From Lepidostoma basale (taxonomy: Eukaryota > Arthropoda > Insecta > Trichoptera > Lepidostomatidae), in the NCBI GenBank assembly GCA_022606425.2, contig JAHDVF020001468.1, positions 2,149,001-2,213,000 of the forward strand: a stretch of DNA of 64,000 nt. Direction: 5' to 3'. The notes under the pieces are model-generated. The model did no database searches. It had not been told where the DNA came from and saw only the letters and a program-made list of their open reading frames with translations. The position numbers were made by a program, and so were the translations under genes. Each line of letters starts with the position of its first letter. The stretch's first letter is position 1. Positions 1 to 12,700 of this stretch are shown in pieces.

Positions 1-384
1 ATAAATATAAAGGGCTAGAAAATGACAAAACTACAAAATAAAACAAGGAATAAAACTAAATATAATTAATGTCTTTTTTTACAACATACAACTATAATTG
101 AACTTTCTACCACATTTTTATCGAAAAACACATTTTTTATTTTATCAAAAAGAGGTGAATTTGATTGACAGCATCACAGGCTTTTCCTAAATAATCTCCT
201 AAAGATTTCAGAAAAATAATTATTTTTCACACATTTTTTTTTACAAATACCGTAACATGTGCTATTTCCATACAGATTATATAAAAATATAAAATAATTG
301 TATTGATTGTTGAAGTTTTTGTTTTGTAAAACTCCATTATAATTATTATAATAATAAACGCGAATGTTTAATGGTTTTGGCAGT

Positions 385-420
385 TTGAAAATGCCCTCGC
401 AAGGCGAAACAAATTTGTAA
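385..420 (+). repeat. hammerhead-like motif, family A variant
   Basis: TTGAAAA, extra T, stem GCC...GGC, GAAA, palindromic stem III CAAATTTG, TAA. Core differs at C3 and G8. It lies inside an inverted repeat with arms 341-370 and 468-498. Near-identical copy at 34160-34195. Confidence 0.45.
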
Positions 421-577
421 CTGCTATTTATATAAGTAATTATATGAATTAAATCAAGTAAAATAATTAAACATTCGCGTTTATTATTATAATAATAAAA
501 TAATTGGCTTATTTGTTGTTCGTTTGGCAAATTTTTTTTTACGAGATGTGATTCATTTGTTTCATTATTTGTTTCAG

Positions 578-756
578 CATTCTTGACACACGCTTCTTCC
601 GTCCTTATCACCCTCGTTACATTCGGTCTATATTTCCTGCTGGAAGAAGACCAAATGACTCCTGCAAACGTGTTCGCTGGATTGGCGCTATTCAACCAGC
701 TTACTGTGCCATTGTTCATATTCCCTGTCACCGTTCCAATAGTCATTTCAGCACTG
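578..756 (+). CDS. Sur: Sur-like exon a: last helices of TMD1
   Basis: Acceptor TTTCAG at 572-577, donor GTAAGT at 757. Reads FLTHASSVLITLVTFG then LLEEDQMTPANVF and LALFNQLTVPLF, two hydrophobic spans matching the last two helices of an ABCC TMD1. The first two bases complete a codon begun in an exon before the window. Ends in phase 0. Confidence 0.85.
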
Positions 757-3700
757 GTAAGTTACAAATTAATAGGAATCAAAATGTAATCTAAATAGAG
801 ATATGAAACGCTCTTATGAGCCGATCCTAGAATGCAACACCTAGAGCAAGCTTCATAATAAATGACTGAATATGAAACTTAGACAGAGAATATTGAAGTG
901 TTATAACTAGTACGTTTTGTTATATGGTTCAGAAACCTGGACTCTGAAAGTGCATCATATGAACCGGTTAGAGGCATTTCAAATGTGACCATGCATTATA
1001 TATTGTGGACAGATTTTATCAGCAATTCAGAAGTCCGGAGTGGAGTTCATTGTAGCAGAGAATTGTTAAAATGTATTAAAATCCCTACAATTTCTTATCT
1101 GAGTCACATCTTGCGTGGAGACAGATATGGGATCCTTCAACTTATGTTAATGAAAAAAATTAAAGTACGATGTGATGCTGGCCGAAGGTCAACGTCGTGG
1201 CTTCATAACATTAAATACTGGACCGGAATCAGGAGTGTGGAGGAGTTATTCCGGGAAATGCAAGACAGAGAAGCTTTTGCAGAAATGATGGCCAACGTCA
1301 GGAAAATCTGATATGGCATACGAAAAATAATTCAAGTGAACTCATTTGACTAACGTATGATATGTACAATGTGTTAACTTGAGGCCAAAATGAAGATGTA
1401 TTTTAAGGTGAAGTAGTTAAGCCAGTGCTTTGCTGGTAAGACTGTAATAACCGCTCTTTTCAACAGAACTGTTGAGAAAATCGATTTATTTCATGTCATA
1501 TAGGGGAAGTTAAAAAAAAACTAATATTTTTATATATAAACATAATAATATCATTTTTTTTACCATTCTGCACGATTAATTTATTTGGCTTATATTTAGC
1601 TTGCGTTTTAAATATTTATTCAAAATAAATTTAAAGGCTAATGCATTTTTTTAAAGAATAAACCACATTTTCTCTCATCGGAAAATCGTCAGGATAATAA
1701 AAAAAATTATAACTTAGCAATTTTGTTACCCTGACGACCCGCGATTCTAAAAAAAAACAAATAAAATAGCTATCCAAATAAATAAAAATTGAAGCAGTCC
1801 TTAAAAACACAACTATTATATATTTAATTTTTCGTTATTGTAAGTTAAAAAATAACAGAGGTTAATTTTATTAGTGATGACACATCACAAAATTAACTAT
1901 TCATACTAAATAATATAGATTTATTCAACTTTATTTGAAAATAATATTTTATCAGTGATTTATGGCATCCGCGTTAATAAAATTAATATGTGAGTAAACG
2001 TAATTTGTTCTATGCATAACTAAAAAAGAATGCACTTAATGTTTTACCGCGTAAATTATTCATCGTTATCTATACATTGTAATCATTTTTTAGATTAAAG
2101 TAAATAAAGGAATACTCATTGTTTACATAATATTATTTTAAATTAAGATATATAATCTAGAATTAAGATAATCGCATTTTATATTATTTCCTGTTGCTTA
2201 TACAATGATATGAAAATCTTTATTATATAAATTTATCCACTTCTGGACAAAGACCTCCTCCATTCGCTTCCACTCCACTCTGTCTTGTGCAGTCTGCATC
2301 CAGGTTATTTCGGCATACCTGTTAAGGTCATCATTCCACTGTTGTTGCGGTCGGCCTGCACTTATCTTTGCAGTCCACGGTCTCCAAGTCACCAGTATTT
2401 TTGCCCATTGCCACTCTAGAGTCGCTACCCGGTGGATGATGTCATTGTCCGTGACCTTTGTTTTTTCTCCCAACGAATCGTTTCTGACTCTGTCTCTTAG
2501 GCTTATTCCTACAATGGCTATTTCCATGGTTCTTTGGGTGACTCATAGTTTCTCGGCACTTTGTTTGGACAACGTTACAGTTTCGAAAATAATATTATGT
2601 AATTGGCAACAACCATGTTTTACTCGATATAAATGTTTTTACTCAATATCTATGTTTTACTCAATTCAAATTATCATACCCTGATATAAATATTGTAAAC
2701 AACATATTTTTTTATTGAAATGATATAGCCCTAATAAGGCAAACATGATCACGGTGATGGCACTTTATTTGGCCCCAAATTTAAGTCTTAGAAAATATAA
2801 TATATCTAGAAAACACACGTTTTCATCAATATTATTTATACTTACTTACTTATCAGCCGTCTGTCGTCTACTCCTTGCATAGACCTCTCCCAAAGCACGC
2901 AACTACCCCCAATCCATCGCGACTCTCATCCAACCAGGTCCAGATATATAGCATCGTTATAACATCATCGGTCTAGTGGGCAGGAGGAATTACACGTCCC
3001 TGTAAAAAGGTTAAACTCTTGTATTTCAGTCAATAAATCAAATGAAAATGTGAAATAAATCCATATATTAATAATTATTTCAAACATTGAATTCTAAATG
3101 TTTATTTTATTAATTAAGGGTTTATATCACGTGGCCCACCGCTACGTAACGATGTATAAAATAAATAAAGAAAAACGATTCATTCACAAAATTTATCATC
3201 ACCATAACAATGCCTGGGACAATCTTCCTGCATACCTCAAGTGCATTGAGAATCCGTCAGATTTTAGATCGAGACTCAAAACGCACATTTTCAAATTATT
3301 ATATCCGGATGTAAATGTTGACCGACTACGTCAGGTGCAGCCCTAATACTAAACATGTTTATTATTAACTAGTTCATAAAATAGAGCATTTTCTACAGCG
3401 CCCTTGAAATGATTGAATCATAAAAATGGTGCTCTATAAATCATCCAATTTATTATATTTGCAAATACTGGCGTAGAATCATTCAAGGCGGGAAAGGTGA
3501 CATGTTTTTTGTATTTTGATTGATACGCAAACAAAAAGCATCTAATATAAAGAGTCATCCAATAAGGACGGGTTGATGTTGACAGGCTGTGGCGGTCATG
3601 GTGTTTTACCGGTGTCTGTTAAATCTATTGTTTATTGTTCGATCACTGATGCCAAATCACCATGGTAAGTTACACTATTGAGTAGCATGTCCAAATGATA

Positions 3701-6700
3701 AAACTTTATTATCAAAATAAGTTGTGAGTGCAAACGTTGCGCCCATTTTACGGCAGATGCGGTGGCCCTTCAAAGTCGACTCTTCATCGTTTGGTGGCTA
3801 AATTCGAGACAACTGGTTCGGTAAACAATCAGCCAACACTGATACGTGAAAAAAACACCAGATCGGCAGAGTGTGCAAGAGAACCAGTCAATTCTTTGCC
3901 GTGCACAAGAACTCGGCCTTTCGTGGACTTTCGCGGCCTTTCGTGGAAAATCATATTTAGCGACGAGGCGCATTTTTTATGAATAGCTGTAAAAAAAAAA
4001 TAATTTCGTGAATACCTGTCACACAGCTTGTTTTATTCCATTTCAACATCGACCCGTCCTTATTGGATGACCCTTTATAACAATAACAAGAAAAACAACT
4101 GAAATAATAAGAAATTAGACACCACAATCAAATGGGTACCAAATTCATAAAACTGGCAGTGCAATACTTATGTGGCACCTATCAATGAGATTGATAACCA
4201 CTGAGTAAAATAAAATAATACTACAAAATAAACAAAAACTCCACTAATTCAATAATCCACAATCAAATGTAACGTACTTACCTTCATCTGTACAGAAGGG
4301 TGTGTCACAACCAATAATGTGTGGTAAATAAAATTCAAATAAATAATAATGGCTCATAGCCCCAAAATGACACAAATTCATACGATTATGAAATAACTTT
4401 CACGTGCTTATTTGGTGGATTAATACTCGTACTTTTGCAGCACTTATCACTTTGTTATTAAACTATTATATGTATACTGTTTGTCGCGGGTATTGTGCAG
4501 AATGGTGAAGGGTTTATGTGCATAATTGTGAAGAGTTCACGCGTATACCACAAACGTCAACAATCCGACATGTTTGACAGTTGACAGATGCTTTAATATT
4601 TGGGTATTCTTTTTGCATTTCTATTCTTAAGAGTTTTTTTTTTCTATATCTAGTTATCTATGATCTTGTCTTTCGGGAGTATCAGCCCGAAGGCTATTGC
4701 TCCCCCACCTGTTGGAAGTGACTTTGTTGGGAGTGAGGATATGTTATGTAGGATGGGGTAATGAGGGAAGGATTAGTTATATTAAATAGTTATAATACAT
4801 TATTTGTACTTTTTTTTTTACACGTCTAAGGTGGATCTGGGGGGTGATTGTTGGGAGGGGTTCTGGTGGGAAAGAGGGAAGTGACTGTGAGGTGTGGTCC
4901 GTGGTGTATCTCTGAAGGAGAATGTGTTTTGGGCGCTTGTGACGGTAGTGAATGTCGGGGGTGTAGTTAGAGGTTTCTTGTATAGAGGGGTTTGGGTGTG
5001 TGGCGACCCCCTGAAAGAAACGCTCGGCCAGCGTATGGATGTGTTCGTCTAGAGTGGGGAGACCCGCCTCTAGGAGAAGTTGTGTAATCCTGGTCCAAAA
5101 GGGAGCACCCAGCGCAAGCCGGATGACCTTGTTTTGCAGGATTTGTGTGTGACACTGAGCTGCGTGGCCCCAGATGGGGGCTGCATAGGTGATTATGGGT
5201 CTAATTATTGATTTATAAATCAGGAGTTTATTTTTGGTGTTTCGTATATATTCGATATATTCGATTTCGTATATTTTCGATTTCAGGTAATAAGAAACTC
5301 TCATTTCGCTCACTATACTTACTGTCGTACACTATTTTAGTGTATTCATATGAGACTATATAATATAGGACTCTATTAAACACTGTATAATTCACTAAAT
5401 TTATTTAGTATTTTTATTAACAAAAATATCAAATTATAATCCAAAACATGTTTTGGGTGTAACCTTCTCCATCATCAGGTATAAATATAACTGATAATAA
5501 TATCTTTAGTTATATTTACACCTGAGAATGTGGATCATATAGTGTTTAATATTCACCTTTCAAGTTAACAATGGAATTCCACAATGTTAACGCAACCTTC
5601 AATAAAGTTATTTATATTTAATAAAACATTTATTTCTTGCAGGTTAGCGCCAAACGTATATCAGAGTTTCTAGATCTATCAGAAATAAACCACATACACA
5701 ATACAGCTGAAAACAGCACGGACCACTCGCGTAAGGGTAGCCACCCCGAAAGGGGGTTCCTCTCGGAGACTGTGAAGGAGCCCTCCTACACCCTGGACAA
5801 TATAGAAGAGGCGGAAGAGACCGAGATAGAAGAAGTCCTCAAAGACACATCCGACAAAGACAGCTCAGCGGGATCGTTAGAAGAGTGTCCACCAAATAAT
5901 AACGCGAACGTATTTTCATTCAACAGTGCTGTTTTCGTCTGGGGAAAAGATGAGGAAACCACAAATAAAATAAATATTATAGATTGTCTGAAGATACAAA
6001 GAGGTAAGATGAAATCAGTCCAATGATACATATTTTTTTATGTTTCAATCCTAGGAAACAGTTTACAACAAAGTGTATCATTTTTAACCGGTTCTTGGGA
6101 TGCCACTTAGGCTTTTTTAATGTGGTAGTTTCATATTTTGCATACAACAGGTTATTTGAAACCAATTGCTGTATACATTTTTTTAACTATCGATTTTCAT
6201 GACATGTGATAGATAGCTAGTCTATCGTCATTTTTTATTATCACGTAAATGCTACCAGACTAAAGACAACGTGATTTTTTTTCACCCTCTCGTTTCCGGG
6301 AATCGAACCCGGAACCTTCGATGTGGAAGTCATAAATGTTGTCTCTCTGCCACGAAGTCCACTAATGATATTATTTTATACAATAATTTTTAGTCAATGT
6401 ATTGCAATCTGTGTTTTTTTTTAATATATTTTTTACCCCATTACACGTTCAAGCTTTCTACCTTATACTCGTATAATAAAAATACATCACTTTGCTTTTT
6501 AAATAACTTACATTGTATGGATTAAATACCTACGTGCATCACAAACTTCAGTTATAGTTTAAAAATATTATATATATGGCTTTTAAAATCTGGTGTTAGT
6601 ATGAAGATAATATGTGTTATAACTAAATTTGGGTATTCATTATTGCATAATTAAGATTTTACTTGACTTGTTATGAAAACGAGCATTTAAAATACAATTA

Positions 6701-9700
6701 TTTGTGATTACGATTTGGTATATTTCACGTTATTAACGCATGAAAATCATGGAACTGAAAGATAACTTTTATAAACGTTTCGGAAATATTGATCTAATTT
6801 TCAGGGAAATTAGCAATGGTGGTCGGAAAAACTGGTAGTGGAAAATCGTCATTTCTATCAGCACTTATTGGAGAAGTTAATCTCCTAAAAGGACACATGA
6901 TGCGGGAAAGGTAAATCAAACTGTAAATTATACTTGGACAATAATTTAAAAATTGGTATGATGTGTAAGTAAAGCTTACGCCTATCTATACATATTATTT
7001 ATACACTCAAGCCTGAACTATATATAAACGTGAAACAGTGGTGGATGTGACTTGAAATGCGTTTGATAGTTTAACCCTTTCCGGTCCACAAAAAAAGTTC
7101 ATCATCAGGTCCACAATAGATTTACAGAATTACAAGGTAAAACAAAACATCCAGGTTTTTTCAATAAAACTCTGTTTACGTCAATTTTTATTTATTTTAA
7201 ATGTATGGAATAATGCTCTAATTATTATTTTTTTACACAAAGAGTTCGAATTCACTGTTCACTTCCTTCATATATTCTTCATCACTACTTTCCAACTCGG
7301 TTTTTCGTAATTCTAGGCATTTTGAGCGATTCGAATTTTTAGAATAATAGTTAGTATCGGTAATAATAAATATCAAATTGTTTGCACGCGCACGGGTCGA
7401 GTGTAACTGAAAATCCTGCGGCCGGGCATCTGAGTGACACGTACCGAGCCAACCCCTAAAACAAACTTGGACTTGGACTTGGATCTTCTGGCTTACAAAG
7501 GTTCAGCTCTAATGGCTATTCCTCTTACGTCTTTTGTATCATTCTCAGTTAGAAAGTTACACAATTCCAATGTTCATAAAAAAAATCATTGAATCCTCGT
7601 CCCAGTATACCACTACACTAAATACGAGCGAGAAAAAAATATGTTTGCTTGTATTTTGACACTAAACTGATGAATTAGGAAAAATGTCGAATGACATTCG
7701 ACATAGGACTCACTGGAATAAAGCCGATGTCGAATGTCATTCGACATAGGACCGGAGAGGGTTAAGGTGTTCTTTTTATAATGCTGGAAAACAATTAAGG
7801 TTTTGTAAGGAGATTAGTTATATGGATATTATTTTATTACAGCGACACATCACTCGCATATGTGTCTCAATCCCCTTGGCTGACCAACGCATCGATCCGC
7901 GAAAACATTCTATTCGGACGTGCGATGCGCGCCCGTCGCTACCGTCGCGTGCTAGCCGCGTGCTCGCTCCTCTCTGATCTGCACGCGCATGCCGCGCGCG
8001 ACCTAGCGTCGGCGGGCGCGCTCTCCGGGGGTCAGCGTGCGCGTGTGGCCCTGGCTCGTGCCCTCTACTCGCGCGCGGCCGTGCTGATTCTTGACGACCC
8101 GCTGGCTGCCTTGGATAACGCGGTCGCGCAAAAAGTTTTTGAAAAGGGAATCAAAAGAGCGTGCGAAAAGGACGGGAGAACTGCAGTGATGGTGACCAAT
8201 AGGTTCCAACTATTGACACAAGCAGATCAGGTAATTTATTAATTATATTCTTTATTACATGCATGCTTCACTAGCACTAACATTTGCAAACCAACCTGCA
8301 TCTGGTGACTCCGTTGGGAAGAGCAATTTGTCTGCTGAACGCGGTCTCCTCGGAAATCGACGTCTTTCATATTAGTGAAAATACGTTCAGAAGACAAACA
8401 CTCTTGACTTTAGAGATATTCTTGTCTTTCTAATGTCGAACCATCTCTCATGCGTTCCTGGTATTACTAACTAACCATCACGCCGTCTCCCAGAAAGGGT
8501 AGTCAGAAAAAATGGACTGCCACACTTTAACCGATGCGGCACTCCATCCTTCTCTTTTCGCCCCCGCGAGAGACGCGGTGTGATGGGTTGCGAACCTCAT
8601 TTAATAGATGCCTTACACATTAACAATGTTTGTAATGCCTATTAAGAAAATAAACTGATTTGATTTGATAATGCCTTAGAAAGGCGAAACATGTCAATCC
8701 TTTAAACCATAATGAAGCTTCTAGAAAACAGACGTTTTCATTCGTATTAATTATTATATTGTTTATAATGTTTACTTACAGATTATTCACGTGGATAATG
8801 GTAAAATCCGTTCGGTTGGCACTTTGTCAGAAGTTGAAATCTCTTCTCCAAGCCTGGCTAAAGAGTGGCGCGCCCCGTCCACGCCGGGCCCCCGTGCCAG
8901 CCGCGAGCGCTCGGCCCGCGGCCACTGGCAGCTGCTGCGCCTCGCCAGCAAGGTCAGCCGACATCTGAGGGGGACCCAGGACCTGCAAGAGAAGGATGAC
9001 ACCTTTGCTGTAATTTGCCTTCATTTTATAAACTACCTATTCCTGATATAGATACCTTTACGTGATTGTAGCCGGTAGTCGAGGCAAAATTGAAAACGAA
9101 ACAATAACAAGTATAACAATGATAAAATTTTCCATTTCTACAAACTTTGGAACAGTGTTAATTGGATATTATATGTTTATGTTAGTTATTGAACAACGCC
9201 GTTTCCCCGTAGGGGTAGACACAGAGAATGGACCGCCACACTACTCTATCCTGGCTCACCTCTCTAGCTTCCTTCACATTCATACAGCGAGTCATACACG
9301 CACGTTGATTCTTCAGACTTCTAACATGACCAACCTTTAAAATGTGATTAATTTTGTCATGCTATTTTTTCCTCGGTCTGCCTCGTCTCCGTACTCCATT
9401 TACATCATTAACGTATGCTTTCTTAACCATTCTTTCTCCATCCATGTGCTCCATATGTCCGAACCAACGCAGCGATCCTTTCATAATTTTGTTCATAATA
9501 CCTTCTTCCGTTCTACATTCCTTTTTTACAGTGTGTTCTTATTGTTGCCATGAATGTTAAGAGTAAATAAATTCGGACCAAATGTTTTTTTTTAATCACC
9601 TTGAAGTCACACCAGAACCACCAAAAATTTGGATCGGGAATCGACTTCCCAGACGGCCGATCCCTCTTTATGAACAGGTTACAAGACCCAGGCATCAACA

Positions 9701-12700
9701 AAAAGAAGAAGATTCTAAAGCCGGATTTATTTTCGCTTTTTTCCACTAGTTATGAACAAAAATGTTGCGAAAAGTTTTTTTAGAGCAATTGAATTTATAC
9801 CTAATAATAATAATAACTAGTGAAACAAGAGAAAGACACATTTGTAAATAAAACTGATGAAGACAATAATATTATATTAAAATTAATCTGATGTTTTAAA
9901 TGAACTACTAAAAAATTCTTAAAATAAATTTAAATAATTAATTTTTCAGCCCTCATTTATTCCTCTCCGCAAGCGATTCACCGCCTTTCAAGGTTCTCGC
10001 TACTTCACCCACGACCTCCTTCTCCCTACGGACGAGTGTGATGATGAGATGCTGAGGACCTCTGTGCCGAAGAGATCGTCCACGCGGCGGAGGAACACCC
10101 AGGGCTCCAGGATCGGTTCCAGGAAACACAAGACAGCTGAGAGGTCCTCCTCTCTGCAGATGTCCAAACACAAGGTCAAACCGGCCCCGCTTCAAAGACA
10201 GTTATCTTCGCCTACCATACAATTTAGTGCCGTGTCAGAAGATGAGTCAATGAATCGGTGAGTTTTGACAAAATATTTAATGAATCCAATATAACAGATG
10301 TCTAAAGTTAAACGTTAAGATGAAAATATTTTTTTGATAAAAAATATTTTTGAAGTGTATAATTAGTTAAAATCCACTGACGTTTGTGTCTTCGACCGAT
10401 TTCGACAGCTCGCTGCCATCTTCTGGTGACCAGAACCGCCGAACCGGTCGAAGACGCAAACAGCAGTATATTTTAACTAAATATACATTTAAAAAAGATT
10501 TTTTCCAAAAAAATATTTTTTTCATTAATTAAGTCATGTGTGTTATTTTGAAATAATCGCTTTTTTTATATTCTTAAATTTCATTCGTAGACAATATCTG
10601 TACAAAAAAGGTATTGATGTATTTATAGTACAGTAAAACCTCGATTTAACGGACTAATTGGGGGGAAGGGGTGTCCGTTAAAGCCGAAAGATCGTAATAT
10701 AAAAATATGTTTAAAATAAATCAAATAACTCTTTTTTGAAAATATTGCACCCCTAAATGAAAACCCTGGTAACTCAAAAAGTACATAACTTGAGTACTTT
10801 TTAAAAATTCTCCGTTTTGTTAGGTTTTAACCAAACAATAAAAAATGAATCAATTGAATAAACTTGAAAAAATGTTACATTCATAGATGTAATATAAGAT
10901 TTTTGATATTTATCTCTCATAGATTTGCCAAAAAACAGTTTTTCGTCTTTTCTAAAGAAGTAAGTTTTTTGAGTTACCGGGGTTTTCATCTTGGGGTGCG
11001 ATATATTCACTGTATTCAGATATAAATAAACAATACAAACCACAAACAAAATTCTATTAATTGTCTTCAGACACTCGTCGTGAAGTAACGTTGCTGTTTG
11101 ATATCTACGCGCTAGCTTTCGGTATCCTTTTTCAAAAAAGGAATCAAGTTTTGTTTGCACTTTTGAAGTTTGCTGTTTTTTTTAAATCCACTCTCTAAAA
11201 TTACGAAAATGCGTATAATGTAATTGAGCTTCGTTATTAGACTAATAATCAATAAATATTATTCGATCGTCGAGATGTGATCTTACCACTGATAACTTCA
11301 TTTTTGGCAGAGTTGTTTCTTATTCTTCGTTATCTCCACTTCCATCCTCCTTTTTTAGGTTCATAACTTCATCTGCTATTTCACTTTCAGTCATGTATAA
11401 CAATATTAACAGGACGTTTTTAATTTGTTAACATTTGACCGGATTTTTTGACCGTTATATCCGAAGTTCATTTAATACAGGTCCGATATTTCGAGGTTTT
11501 ACTGTATAGGTAAAAACAATCGCTGGTTACAGCAAAGTATGAACCTGATTACTGTAACATATGACTTCATAAAAATTAATACTTAATTGCATATATTTAA
11601 TGCTGTTTATAGACAACATGGTGATAGAAATCAACAAAGGTATTTGCTGCGGACCTTATTTCCGATGTCCTCGCAAAAGCTCATCGACTCCCAAACCGAG
11701 AGTATGCAGATCACGCGGCAAAAGAGCATAATCAAACGTTTTCTCTCGAGATCGTCGACGAAAAGAAAGTAAGACATTTTTATTTATGTACATTATAAGA
11801 TTTCTTTAGTGTGTATATATGCAATCATCAATAGTTTTTAATTAGTTAGGTAACTAACTAACTAACTAACCATCACGCCGTCTCCCCGAAAGGGTAGGCA
11901 GAAAGAATGGACTGCCACACTTTAATCGATGCGGCACTCCATCCTTCTCCTTTCGCCATCGCGAGAGACGCGGTGTGATGGGTTGCGAACCTCATCGCCA
12001 CCAAAAGGCATCTCCCGCGCACATTTCGATCGTTCAACGTCTACATAGTAAATCTAAAACAAATTATCTGTAATACAATAATATAAAATAAAATAACAAA
12101 GAAAAATAATTTAAAACATAATGTTCTTTTAGATGGTGCACTTGTCGTCAGCTGGACGATCCGGACATTTGTGTTTATTTAATTTTTATTCCACGTTATC
12201 CACTGTTTTTTTTTAATTTACTGTAATTAGGCACTTAAAACAATCCAACACCAAGCAAGAACTTCAAAATATTATAGAAGAATTTATTCAAATTGTCATT
12301 GGAACAAATGAAAAATTTATTTTTGCACCTGTCAAAATTCTTTTTATAAACGAAAAAACTTATATAATTTTAACACCAAAACAGTAAAAACGTATTTTTT
12401 GTCACAAATAACTATTATAAAGAGCGGTAATAATCAAATTGATCAAAACAATTCACTTATACACGAAATAACTCCAAATTGACGGGAGCACCATATGAAC
12501 CAAACCAAATTTTCAAAATCAGAATCATATGTATGTTCATATAAATCTGATGTTAGCTAATTAAAAGGAATAAAAACGACTGTTTTCTAGAATTTTTATT
12601 TATTTGGTTGATGTGTTTCGCCTTGCCAAGGCATTATTAAATTATTAATAATTTAATGCAATTTTCAACAGTCCATTGTTTTGACCAAAACACTATGATA

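Noticed and set aside
174..746. 190-codon minus-strand frame
   Set aside because: Shadow of the Sur exon at 578-756 combined with an inverted repeat; opposite strand of a supported exon.
6295..6320. tRNA gene suggested by a perfect B box
   Set aside because: A box and acceptor stem do not fold; the sequence is the head of a SINE found in several copies. The same applies to 17930, 18355 and 49930.
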